From the NCBI GenBank assembly GCA_029933125.1, contig JAOZOU010000011.1:1-48563 (forward strand): 48,563 bases of DNA. The letters run 5' to 3'. The first letter of the stretch is position 1; every line of letters starts with the position of its first letter. Below the pieces are notes generated by a model, which was not told the DNA's origin, did no database searches, and saw only the letters and a program-made list of their open reading frames with translations. The stretch is from a bacterium. Its GTDB lineage: Bacteria > Arandabacterota > Arandabacteria > Arandabacterales > Arandabacteraceae. The translations under genes were made by a program, and so were the position numbers. This document shows, one piece after another, positions 25,645 to 33,805 of the stretch.

Positions 25645-26046
25645 TTGAGTACATGCGCAAGACTTCGCCCGTTGTGTCCATTTGTGCTAAGCATCTTTAT
25701 GATCTCCCTGCTTAGTGCTGCCCGGGTGTTTGCTCAGCCTGAGACTGCGGATTCTACATCAATGGACGTTGGAAAGTCCCTCAACCTGCCAACCTTTATG
25801 TTCGATATGTCGAAGTCTGAGAAGCAACCTTCTCAGGATGAGGCTGGGATACAAAGATCATGCAAGATAGCTGCTGGTTCCCTCCTTGTAAGCGGACTTC
25901 TGCTTTGTTCTTGGGGCATCACATCATGGCAGGTTGAAGAGTACCAGTGCTGCCCGGCTCGCAACACTGACAATGTGATAAAGATAGTAGCCGGGGTCTT
26001 GCTCATCAACGCAGGTTTGCTCTACTTGATCGAAGGCTGTGATTGA
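25645..26046 (+). CDS. Small exported membrane protein, unknown function
   Basis: This is 133 residues. The frame opens at a TTG at 25645 with GAGAGGG 5 bases upstream and only 10 bp after the C25 stop, so it is probably coupled to the protease. The N-terminus is a signal peptide (LCPFVLSIFMISLLSAARVF, then AQ). Two more hydrophobic segments follow (IAAGSLLVSGLLLCSWGI and IKIVAGVLLINAGLLYLI), separated by a CC-containing loop. I do not recognise a family. Position suggests a role near the protease, for example in anchoring, but that is inference. Confidence 0.55.
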   Translation: MSTCARLRPLCPFVLSIFMISLLSAARVFAQPETADSTSMDVGKSLNLPTFMFDMSKSEKQPSQDEAGIQRSCKIAAGSLLVSGLLLCSWGITSWQVEEYQCCPARNTDNVIKIVAGVLLINAGLLYLIEGCD

Positions 26047-26099
26047 GACTTACAAGATGGTCCAATGCAAGTGTCTCGATTGTGGAGGAATTCATACCC

Positions 26100-27761
26100 T
26101 TGAGTTCCTCATCTGATATGAAGCCAATCAAGTCTTCAAAATCCTCAATTGAACTTGTGATTCTTGCCCTCTGCTGTGGGCTTGCCTTTTTTCTCACATA
26201 TTTGTCGGGCGGGCGAGGTTTCTTCGCTTTTGATCAATCGATCGTTTTCGATGGAGGCTATCGCATTTTCTCGGGGCAGATCCCATATAAGGACTTTGTT
26301 TTCCCCTTCGGTCCTGTGACTTTCTACCTGCAGGCTATCTTTTTCAAAGTACTCGGGATCTCGTTCAGGAGCTATCTCATCTGCGCTGCAACGATAGCAT
26401 GTGTGGCTGCAGGCATTGCTATGGTTATTGTAAGATTCATTCTCGGGAGAAATCTTCTGGCAGAACTCATTGCAGGCATATTCACTGCCGTCTGGTTCTA
26501 CGCACCCTTTGGTACACCATGGGTTGATCAGACAGCTTTCTTCTTTGCGTTGATTGCTATCCTGGCTCTTGTGACATCCACGCTTGCTAAGAGCTCCCGC
26601 CTTAAGGTGCTGCTGGTCCTTGGCTGTGGGGTGGCCTGGCTTGCTTCATTCTTAAGCAAACAGAATGTCGGAGCATTCATTGGTCCACTCTTCCCAATAG
26701 CTTTCTTTGTGGGTGAGATTCATCAACCTCACAGGGCTTTCAGGGCGATCGGATTCTTTGTCCTTGGCATTGTTGCAGGCTCAGCATGTTTTCTTGGCTG
26801 GCTTTTTCTGTGTTCAGATCCGGGAGCTTTCGTCAACCACTTTTTTCATCTCCCTTCGAGACTTGGATCTCAGAGACTTGCATCACTCCTTGACACAGGC
26901 TTTGGCTTTCTCAAGCCCTACTTTGATGGTAGGGGTCCATGGATTGTAAATCTTATGATGGTGATTTCAGTGATCATAGGGATAGGTGGACTGCAGAGGA
27001 GCTCGAGGATTGCATCAGGCTTGAGACTGGGCTCCATTAGATTGGGGTCTCTTCTTTGCATCTACTTGCCGTGTTTTCAGCACATTTTCATAAATACGAC
27101 CCTCAATCAAGCAGACAATGGTTTTGCCTTTGCGGGTGTCTCTTTTGCCTTGGCAACGGGCATTGGAACCAGACTTCTCAAATCTCATCCTGAGCAATCC
27201 ACTTGTTCAAGCAAAAGAATCCAGACGGTTATCCAGCTCATGGCTATTCTCATGTTGGTTCTTGCCTCGATGAGTGGCATAAGGGTTTCACTTGAGCGAA
27301 GAGTGCATGATATCTTCGAGAAGCCGGCATTTGCCAATCCTATTGAGATTGAGAATCTGAAGCCTCTGCACTGGGCACACCCCACTGCGATGGGGACCTA
27401 TGAGATAAGTGAGGCAAGCATTGTAAATCTCTATGAGTATCTCAAGCGAAGCAATTGCAATTTCTTTATCTTCCCAGATTTTACTATCTTTTATGGGCTT
27501 CTTGGTGTGCCTTCACCTCAGCCTCTCCTTTGGTTCCACCGAGGCGTTACCTATGACCGAGACAACAATTCTCAGCTTGATAGCGCCATCGTCGCTTCAC
27601 TTGAGGCTAATAGGGTTCAACTCCTCGTCCTTGAGCAAGTCTCGTGGTTCAACACAGGCGAACGCCTCAATGATTTTCCCAAGACTAAGGCCTATCTCAT
27701 GGCAAATTTCGCTAAATCTGGTCAAATAGGTACGTTTCTCATTTATCGCAAGCACAGGTAG
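26100..27761 (+). CDS. Polytopic membrane glycosyltransferase-like protein (GT-C type)
   Basis: About 553 residues with some ten membrane helices. The N-terminal region after the first helix (FDGGYRIFSGQIPYKDFVFP, then GPVTFYLQAIFFKVLG) has the layout of GT39/ArnT-type lipid-linked sugar transferases, where an acidic residue in the first large loop is catalytic. The soluble C-terminal part is about 130 residues. The frame reaches back to 26043. The TTG at 26100 has GGAGG 11 bases before it; the ATG at 26118 is the conservative alternative. It lies downstream of the C25 protease and might glycosylate exported proteins. The family assignment rests on layout, not on a sure signature. Confidence 0.65.
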   Translation: MSSSSDMKPIKSSKSSIELVILALCCGLAFFLTYLSGGRGFFAFDQSIVFDGGYRIFSGQIPYKDFVFPFGPVTFYLQAIFFKVLGISFRSYLICAATIACVAAGIAMVIVRFILGRNLLAELIAGIFTAVWFYAPFGTPWVDQTAFFFALIAILALVTSTLAKSSRLKVLLVLGCGVAWLASFLSKQNVGAFIGPLFPIAFFVGEIHQPHRAFRAIGFFVLGIVAGSACFLGWLFLCSDPGAFVNHFFHLPSRLGSQRLASLLDTGFGFLKPYFDGRGPWIVNLMMVISVIIGIGGLQRSSRIASGLRLGSIRLGSLLCIYLPCFQHIFINTTLNQADNGFAFAGVSFALATGIGTRLLKSHPEQSTCSSKRIQTVIQLMAILMLVLASMSGIRVSLERRVHDIFEKPAFANPIEIENLKPLHWAHPTAMGTYEISEASIVNLYEYLKRSNCNFFIFPDFTIFYGLLGVPSPQPLLWFHRGVTYDRDNNSQLDSAIVASLEANRVQLLVLEQVSWFNTGERLNDFPKTKAYLMANFAKSGQIGTFLIYRKHR

Positions 27762-27774
27762 GGATGATGGGTGA

Positions 27775-28569
27775 CTATGGAATGAGGGTTTGCTCGAACC
27801 ATCGTGATGTCTCTTCAATCACCTGATTTTCCCAGACGCCTGAGCTGAAGCTATGGTCGGCATTGTCAATGAGCACAAGACGTCTTCGCCCACTGACATT
27901 GTCATAGATGAGTTCAGAGTTGAGTGGGGAGACAATGCTATCTTCTCCACCATGGATGATGAGAACCGGTCCCTGGTATTTTGCGAGAGCCTCGAGAGGA
28001 TCAATGCGTTTGAGGCTCTCAAAGAAAGCTTTTCCCCTTGTAAAACCACCGATATCCACCCTGCCAGCTTTCTTAAGCACCTCCTTATGGGTCGGCGGGA
28101 GCCAGGCATATGGATCCTTAAAGACCTCACCATCTCTTTCAACGAGATAGTCGACAAAAACCGAAGGTGCCCAGAGAACAAGCGAATCAATCCCTGCATC
28201 AGCTGCAACACAAATTGCGACTGAGCCACCGAGGCTCTGTCCAAGAAGTCCAATGCGTGTTATCTCTACATCAACCGAGTTGGAGATGAAATTGATGGCA
28301 GCAAAGGTGTCGCTTATCTCGCTATCGAGGGTCATTTCCGCAAAGTCTCCTTCGCTTTCGCCCGATCCTCTGAAATCAAAACGAAGGCAAGCGAAACCCT
28401 GATTACAAAGGTAGCGTGCAGCTTTGACAAGGATGCGATGTTCGCCAATTCTATCGGAAGTATAGTCGTGAAGAAGGATGACGCAGGGATATCTTTCTCC
28501 GACTTCCGGCAAATGGAGCATACCGTGCAGGATCTGACCCTCATTTTGAAAAGCAACACCTATCTCCAC
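27775..28569 (-). CDS. Alpha/beta hydrolase (dienelactone hydrolase/acyl-peptidase-like)
   Basis: This is 264 residues from a GTG at 28569 with GAGGTGG 6 bases upstream. The catalytic triad is visible: Ser112 in GLLGQSLGG, Asp210 in HGGEDSIVSP and His239 in NADHSFS. The oxyanion-hole strand is CVILLHDYTSDR and the DFRGSGESEG loop is typical of the family. The lid region about 135-195 is moderately long. An esterase or peptidase on small substrates in the cytoplasm is likely; substrate unknown. It is convergent with the glycosyltransferase (13-bp gap) and divergent from the flavoprotein operon. Confidence 0.88.
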   Translation of the reverse strand: MEIGVAFQNEGQILHGMLHLPEVGERYPCVILLHDYTSDRIGEHRILVKAARYLCNQGFACLRFDFRGSGESEGDFAEMTLDSEISDTFAAINFISNSVDVEITRIGLLGQSLGGSVAICVAADAGIDSLVLWAPSVFVDYLVERDGEVFKDPYAWLPPTHKEVLKKAGRVDIGGFTRGKAFFESLKRIDPLEALAKYQGPVLIIHGGEDSIVSPLNSELIYDNVSGRRRLVLIDNADHSFSSGVWENQVIEETSRWFEQTLIP

Positions 28570-28626
28570 AATTTTCCACCTCAGCGATATTGTCTGTCAC
28601 TAAGCTGCAAGTTGTCCAGCAATTAG

Positions 28627-28655
28627 TTGACACACGATAGCAAATCTGGAAAACT
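28627..28655 (+). promoter_or_regulatory. Possible promoter for the flavoprotein-usp-buk operon
   Basis: A consensus TTGACA (28627-28632) with a 17-base spacer to AAAACT (28650-28655), a poor -10. The implied leader to the ATG at 28688 is about 26 bases. Confidence 0.3.
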
Positions 28656-28687
28656 CGACATTCGGTTGTCTTTTGAGGTTACCTCTT

Positions 28688-29527
28688 ATGCATATCCTGG
28701 GCATATCTGGATCGACGAGAGTCTGGGGCAATTGTGATGCTGCAGTGAAGACAGTCCTTGCTGCCTCAGCCGGTAAAGGTGCAATGATCGACTTTGTTCG
28801 GCTTACCGATTTGAAGATCGAGGCCTGTCGGGGTTGCTTCAAATGCATTCCAGAAAGGGGAAGATGTCCTCTCGATGATGATCTCTACAGTCTGATCACC
28901 AAGACGACTTCTTCAGATGCACTTGTCTTTGGGATTCCGGTTTACTTCATGGCGCCGGCAGCTTCATGTGTTGCATTGCTTGATAGGTTGCTGACGATGG
29001 GGAACGTACCCGTCAAGGGAAAGCGCCCGGGGATCACAATTACTGTCATGGGGAACAGGAAGTGGAGAGGCATTGCCGAGCCGATTGTCAATATGACAGC
29101 TAGCCTTCTTGGATTTGAGGTATCACACAGCCTGGCAATTGAAGCCCAAGGTCCAGGCGAGCTCCTTCTCGACAAAGCAAATGTCAGCCAACTGCGCCAC
29201 CTGGGGAGGCTCCTTGCCGAGGGAAGACCAATTCAACCTGAAGAGCGTGAACCTCTCTGCCCTGTCTGCCGAAGCGATTTTTTTAGGCTGAGCAGTGGAG
29301 GTCTGCTATGCCCGATTTGTGCGACGATCATCGATAGTGAGCGTTATGAGAAGGCCGGGGAGGTTGTTGTACATCCAGGTGAGACAAGGTGGGGGCATGT
29401 CTGGCTTAAAAAGCATATAATGGCCTGGATAAGGCCTTCGATTGAGAACTATAAGCGGAGGCGGCGCGATTGTCTGAAGGCAATTAGTGAGCTTAAGAAG
29501 ATCTATGAAGAGTCAGGAGGGAATTAG
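28688..29527 (+). CDS. Iron-sulfur flavoprotein (NADPH-dependent FMN reductase fold) with C-terminal zinc ribbon
   Basis: About 279 residues. The ATG at 28688 is preferred to the TTG at 28673 because GAGGTT lies 7 bases before it. The flavodoxin-like fold starts MHILGISGSTRVWGN with an FMN phosphate loop. The compact cluster motif C47-x2-C50-x2-C53-x6-C60 matches iron-sulfur flavoproteins of the Isf type and should hold a 4Fe-4S cluster. FGIPVYFMAP is the second flavin loop. A zinc ribbon (CPVCRSDFF and LLCPIC) and a basic helical tail follow at about 200-279, which is not usual for Isf. It is probably a cytoplasmic electron-transfer protein. It heads an operon with usp (3-bp gap), buk and an EamA transporter. 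Confidence 0.82.
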   Translation: MHILGISGSTRVWGNCDAAVKTVLAASAGKGAMIDFVRLTDLKIEACRGCFKCIPERGRCPLDDDLYSLITKTTSSDALVFGIPVYFMAPAASCVALLDRLLTMGNVPVKGKRPGITITVMGNRKWRGIAEPIVNMTASLLGFEVSHSLAIEAQGPGELLLDKANVSQLRHLGRLLAEGRPIQPEEREPLCPVCRSDFFRLSSGGLLCPICATIIDSERYEKAGEVVVHPGETRWGHVWLKKHIMAWIRPSIENYKRRRRDCLKAISELKKIYEESGGN

Positions 29528-29530
29528 GAA

Positions 29531-29950
29531 ATGTATAGCAAGATATTGGTTGCATCGGATGGTTCGGGTCCAGCCATAAAAGCTGCGACGATTGCAGCAA
29601 GCCTTGCAAGGGCTATGAACTCCTCGCTGACGGTCGCAACTGTAGCCTACATGCCACGAGCCTATGCTGGTGACGTAGGCTCCGAGATGCAGGAGGCCTA
29701 TCTTGATGAGTGGCACAGTGTTCTCAATGACACTGTTGATGTTGCAAAGAAGCAAGGTGTGGAGCCGAAGAGCAAGCTAATTGAGGGCGAAAATCCTGCC
29801 CTTGTGCTTCTTGATGAAATAAAAGCAAATTCCTATGATTTGGTCGTTGTTGGCAGAACAGGAGCCGGCAGTAAGGGGCTGGATATCATGGGTGGAGTCA
29901 GTCGCAAAATAGCCGAGGCGGCTCCATGCTCAGTTCTAATTGTTCGGTGA
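29531..29950 (+). CDS. Universal stress protein (UspA family)
   Basis: This is 139 residues, the usual length. It starts MYSKILVASDGSGPA and ends with the ATP-binding signature GRTGAGSKGLDIMGGVS (G-x2-G-x9-G-S-type) and CSVLIVR. It is therefore likely to belong to the nucleotide-binding Usp class. A ribosome site (AGGAGG) overlaps the end of the flavoprotein gene. Cytoplasmic; probably a metabolic or stress regulator of the operon it sits in. Confidence 0.92.
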   Translation: MYSKILVASDGSGPAIKAATIAASLARAMNSSLTVATVAYMPRAYAGDVGSEMQEAYLDEWHSVLNDTVDVAKKQGVEPKSKLIEGENPALVLLDEIKANSYDLVVVGRTGAGSKGLDIMGGVSRKIAEAAPCSVLIVR

Positions 29951-29959
29951 GGTGATGGA

Positions 29960-31030
29960 ATGGGTTTGATTCTTGTCATAAATCCAGGTGGTGGCTCAAC
30001 CAAGATAGCCATTTTTGAAGATGAGAAATGCCTTCTTAAACATACTATTGCTCACCCCCATAGTGAGATATCGAGATTCAAGGACGTTCTCTCCCAACGC
30101 GCCTACCGGGAGGAAGCCATAAGGGAAGCTCTTAAGAGGGAAAGGATTGACCTCAAATCGCTTACTGCAATTGTTGGAAGGGGAGGGGCACTCAAGCCTC
30201 TTGCGAGCGGAACTTATCGTGTCAACAGACTTCTGGCTGATGACATACGAAGTGGACGAGTCCAAACTGAGCATGCTTCAAACCTTGGAGCACTCATCGC
30301 TTATGAACTTGCCGAGGAGCTGGGCATCCCTGCGTTCATGGTTGATCCTGTATCAGTTGATGAATTCATTCCCGAGGCTCGCATATCCGGTATGCCTGAG
30401 ATCGAACGCAGGAGTCTCGATCATCCCCTCAATGCAAAGATAGTAGCACGCAAGGCAGCAGATGAGATCGGCAAAAAGTATGAGGAAGCAAATTTCATCG
30501 TAGCGCATCTTGGCACAGGAATCTCCATAAGTGCACATTTGCGAGGAAGGATGATTGATGTTAACAATGCTCATGACGGAGGTCCTTTTTCGACACAACG
30601 AACTGGCAGCTTGCCTGTCACCCAGCTCGTTGACCTGTGTTATAGCGGCAGATATACACGTGAGGAGATGTTTGCCAAGATCACCCGCGAGGGTGGGCTT
30701 AAGGCTTATCTTGGCACTGATGACCTCCGAGAAATCGAGAAGATGATAGATAACGGTGACAAACGTGCAGAGCTCATTGTCAGGGCAATGACTTATCAGA
30801 TAGCAAAGGAAATCGGAGCGTGTGCGACAACGCTCTGTGGCGATGTTGATGCGATCGTCTTGACGGGTGGTATAGCTTATTCCCAAAGGGTGGTCGACCT
30901 CGTTATAGAGCGAGTAGGTTTCGTGTCTAAGAATATCAAGATATATCCAGGCGAGCATGAGATGGAGGCAATGGCGGTTGGTGCTCTGAGAGTGCTGCGA
31001 GGACTTGAGCAGCCTAAGGAGTACACATGA
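29960..31030 (+). CDS. buk: Butyrate kinase
   Basis: This is 356 residues, the normal length for Buk. The ASKHA phosphate loop reads LVINPGGGSTKIAIFED. Other landmarks are VGRGGALKPLASGTY, DPVSVDEFIPEARISG, FIVAHLGTGISISAH and DAIVLTGGIAYS. The enzyme interconverts butyrate (or branched short-chain acids) plus ATP with the acyl phosphate. The usual partner phosphotransbutyrylase gene is not next to it, which is noteworthy. A ribosome site GAGGTG lies just after the usp stop. The stop overlaps the next start by 4 bp. Confidence 0.93.
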   Translation: MGLILVINPGGGSTKIAIFEDEKCLLKHTIAHPHSEISRFKDVLSQRAYREEAIREALKRERIDLKSLTAIVGRGGALKPLASGTYRVNRLLADDIRSGRVQTEHASNLGALIAYELAEELGIPAFMVDPVSVDEFIPEARISGMPEIERRSLDHPLNAKIVARKAADEIGKKYEEANFIVAHLGTGISISAHLRGRMIDVNNAHDGGPFSTQRTGSLPVTQLVDLCYSGRYTREEMFAKITREGGLKAYLGTDDLREIEKMIDNGDKRAELIVRAMTYQIAKEIGACATTLCGDVDAIVLTGGIAYSQRVVDLVIERVGFVSKNIKIYPGEHEMEAMAVGALRVLRGLEQPKEYT

Positions 31031-31902
31031 GGCGGCGGAGGTTTCTGCCGATAGCACTTACCACTCTCGCTGCGTTACTCTGGGGTTCTTCTTTTACTGT
31101 GGTAAAGATCGGTCTCAGGTATTTTGATCCCTATGTATTTGTACTCCTGAGGTTTGCTGTTGCAACCACAATCCTGGTAGGGATCGTTGCGGTTGCAAGA
31201 AAACTTGATGAATTCACAAAGGCACTTGGTGACAGATATGTCATCCTGCTTGGCGTTGTTCTTGCTGCCAGTTTTGGTTTTCAATTCAGGGGTCAAGCTG
31301 AAACCACTGCCTCAAAGGCAGCCATGATAATTAATTCGAGTGTTGTCCTGGTTGCTCCCCTCAGCTTGGTTTTGTTAAAAGAGAAGTTTGGATGGCGTGA
31401 GATTGGAGCTCTACTGCTTGGTTTGTTCGGAGTCTATCTCATAACGGCCGAAAGATCCGCAACTGCGTCTTCCCACGAAACACTGTTTGGCAATTTTCTC
31501 GTTTCAATTTCAGCCCTATGCTATGCTCTCTATGTTGTACTGACCAAAATGACCGTGACACGAAGATCCTACAGCGAGCTGCCCCTTATCACAGCTATAT
31601 TTACCTGGTCCTTACCACTATTTCTTGTAAGTAGCTTGAAAAGTACATATGCTGGAGCTTCTGGGGTTGCTTATCTGGCAATTGTCTACCTTGCCATCTT
31701 CTGCAGCATTATCCCCTTCATACTCTGGACTGCTGCTATAAAGTATCTCAGTGCTCTCACCTCTGCGGTAGTGCTCCTGGCTGAGCTCGTCTTCGGTGTG
31801 CTGATTGCAGCCCACTTTCTCAAGGAATCCTTACCACTTCAGGTTATCGCTGGATGCGTTTTGGTTTGTGGCGGTATTGTGATGGTTGGGTCAAAGCACT
31901 AA
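31027..31902 (+). CDS. EamA/DMT-superfamily transporter
   Basis: This is 291 residues with ten membrane segments in two EamA repeats. It starts LTTLAALLWGSSFTVVKIGL, has FRGQAETTASKAAMI before helix 4, and its second half ends with LAELVFGVLIAAHFLKE. The ATGA overlap with buk shows translational coupling. Members export or import amino acids and other small metabolites; the substrate cannot be told, but a short-chain acid or amino acid linked to Buk is possible. Confidence 0.88.
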   Translation: MRRRRFLPIALTTLAALLWGSSFTVVKIGLRYFDPYVFVLLRFAVATTILVGIVAVARKLDEFTKALGDRYVILLGVVLAASFGFQFRGQAETTASKAAMIINSSVVLVAPLSLVLLKEKFGWREIGALLLGLFGVYLITAERSATASSHETLFGNFLVSISALCYALYVVLTKMTVTRRSYSELPLITAIFTWSLPLFLVSSLKSTYAGASGVAYLAIVYLAIFCSIIPFILWTAAIKYLSALTSAVVLLAELVFGVLIAAHFLKESLPLQVIAGCVLVCGGIVMVGSKH

Positions 31903-31910
31903 GCGGTGCA

Positions 31911-33803
31911 TCACTGATTGGCTTTTTGTGAAAGAATTGGTTCAATTGCTTTGATAAGACTCTCGATCTCCGTGGTTTTAAGTGAGCGACCTTGGTGAGA
32001 CAGTCTAAACATGAGAAGTGTATAATCAGCTCCGTCTACGACGGTGAAACTCTCGAGTCCGAAACGGGTTGCTTCCTCGATAATGTCTGGCAAGAACTTT
32101 TTCTTTGGTGGATGCACGATTGTCAAAACTGTGTAGGAGGCACCTCGCCCGCTCGGACCAAGCTCAATCGAGCGCGTGGCTATCAATGGTTTTCCATCGG
32201 ACTGCCTTCTCCACTTTTCAATAGTTTCGATTCCTGCTTCTACTTGCCCAAGGATCTCCTCATCGGATACGGTTGGTGAGATTATCTGTTTATCACCAAA
32301 CCTGGCGACTATTTGCCTTGCAAGTTCGGGATCGTAGCCTTTCTGAGTCACCATTGAACATATCCGCTCAGTACGTGCCTGGCGTAGCTGCCTTCCTGTG
32401 CGATCAAAAATGCGAATCTTCGGGCCAATAGGTTTGACTGCACGTATAGCATCCTCGATCTTGTTGAATATCAATTCATCACGATATGGTCCCTTCGGTG
32501 TACCAAAGAAGGTTTCGAAATCAACCCAGACATCTATTATTGCAATCTCTTGGACACTTGCCTGATCTGCTGTTGCAGAGGTTACAAGTGAAGGCGGATC
32601 TGGCATGGCTGCCTCAAGCCCCGGAATCCTGTTTATCTCTTCAATGAGATCGAATGCATGGCCACGATCAGAGCCGGAAGTCACAAGCACAACCTTTATA
32701 TTGGAACGGCTGTGGGGATGCATGTAGACCTGAGGTATGCGCAGGTGCCGCTCCTCCTCGAGCATGACGGGGCATATCTTTCTGCCAATCAGTTCGACTC
32801 CTGGGGAGAGTCTGTCGCAAACCGGCACATCCTTGACTTCAATCAGTTTGCGCTCTAGCTCGACTTGCTGATCATTTGTAAGAGCTCTACCTTTGGCATC
32901 AACGATCTCTATCCTGAAGACATTTATGCCATCACCGGTAATAAAGGCTTTATCATATTTGCGCTGATATCCAGGGACAGTCTCATCGATTACCCTGAAG
33001 ACATCACCCATTGACAGATCATGTTCGTAGCCAGCAATCGATATTCCTGTTAGCTCGCCTCCAGCAGTTTTGAGATTAGTCACCTTAGCATAGATGCGAC
33101 CTGTCTCTCTGACCTTTTTCTGGAAGGTGTAGTTGGTGTAGACTTGCTCAGCCAGATCCTTCGGGCTACGCTCAGCTAGGTAGGCAAAGGTTCTCGCAAG
33201 AAAGAATCTCACAGCCTCACCCTTCTCACCAAAAAGATCTGGATACTCAGATGGATCGGCGAGCTTCCGCAGTTCCTTCCTCACAAGTGAGTATTGTTCA
33301 GCCTTCTTCGTAGCCATGATTAGTAGGTCACGTTTGCCTGTTTCTTCAGCTGCTCGGAGCGTGAGGGCTTCACTGATCTCGGGCTCAAGGCGGAGGAGGT
33401 TTTCGAAAGTTCCTTCGTCGCTGACATCAATTTCCATGAAGATGAGACCAACCTTGCGATCCTGTTCATCGATTAGCACAGCTTCGCAGAAGGCTATGTT
33501 GAAACCTTTCTCGTGCAAGGTGCCAGTGCAACTATCAATCAAGCCAGGCCAATCCAAGGCGAGTACTGCAAAAGTGACTGATGGACGCCCGAGCGCATAA
33601 CGCAAGGGCTTTGGACTTATGTATATGTGCACACGACCTGAATTCTGACGATCCCTTTCGATGAGCTCTATTGCAATTGCAAGGTAATGGGAAGGCATAC
33701 GAGCAGGGTATCTGCCCGAATTCTTAATCATGTGGTATGCTTCTTCTATCCTTTCATCGGGGATTCCTTTGTCAGCAAGTAGTTTCTTTACTTTCTCAAG
33801 CAC
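31911..33803 (-). CDS. Multi-ACT-domain protein of unknown function, last gene of the Tol-Pal operon
   Basis: This is 630 residues from a GTG at 33803 with GAGGAG 5 bases upstream, inside the end of cpoB. I see at least three ACT-like modules: about 73-127 (TFAVLALDWPGLIDSCTGTL), about 368-428 (IKVVLVTSGSDRGHAFDLIE) and about 556-600 (LTIVHPPKKKFLPDIIEEAT, then GADYTLLMF). The first looks like ACT units that precede catalytic domains in GlnD and in large NAD-dependent glutamate dehydrogenases. Charged helical segments join the modules. No kinase, nucleotidyltransferase or dehydrogenase signature is visible, and there is no signal peptide, so it is cytoplasmic. ACT domains usually bind amino acids. 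A link between amino-acid state and envelope function is inferred only from its operon position. Confidence 0.72.
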   Translation of the reverse strand: MLEKVKKLLADKGIPDERIEEAYHMIKNSGRYPARMPSHYLAIAIELIERDRQNSGRVHIYISPKPLRYALGRPSVTFAVLALDWPGLIDSCTGTLHEKGFNIAFCEAVLIDEQDRKVGLIFMEIDVSDEGTFENLLRLEPEISEALTLRAAEETGKRDLLIMATKKAEQYSLVRKELRKLADPSEYPDLFGEKGEAVRFFLARTFAYLAERSPKDLAEQVYTNYTFQKKVRETGRIYAKVTNLKTAGGELTGISIAGYEHDLSMGDVFRVIDETVPGYQRKYDKAFITGDGINVFRIEIVDAKGRALTNDQQVELERKLIEVKDVPVCDRLSPGVELIGRKICPVMLEEERHLRIPQVYMHPHSRSNIKVVLVTSGSDRGHAFDLIEEINRIPGLEAAMPDPPSLVTSATADQASVQEIAIIDVWVDFETFFGTPKGPYRDELIFNKIEDAIRAVKPIGPKIRIFDRTGRQLRQARTERICSMVTQKGYDPELARQIVARFGDKQIISPTVSDEEILGQVEAGIETIEKWRRQSDGKPLIATRSIELGPSGRGASYTVLTIVHPPKKKFLPDIIEEATRFGLESFTVVDGADYTLLMFRLSHQGRSLKTTEIESLIKAIEPILSQKANQ

Positions 33804-33805
33804 AA

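Noticed and set aside
31903-31910. Terminator between the convergent EamA and ACT-protein genes
   Set aside because: Only 8 bp lie between the stops and no stem is formed there.
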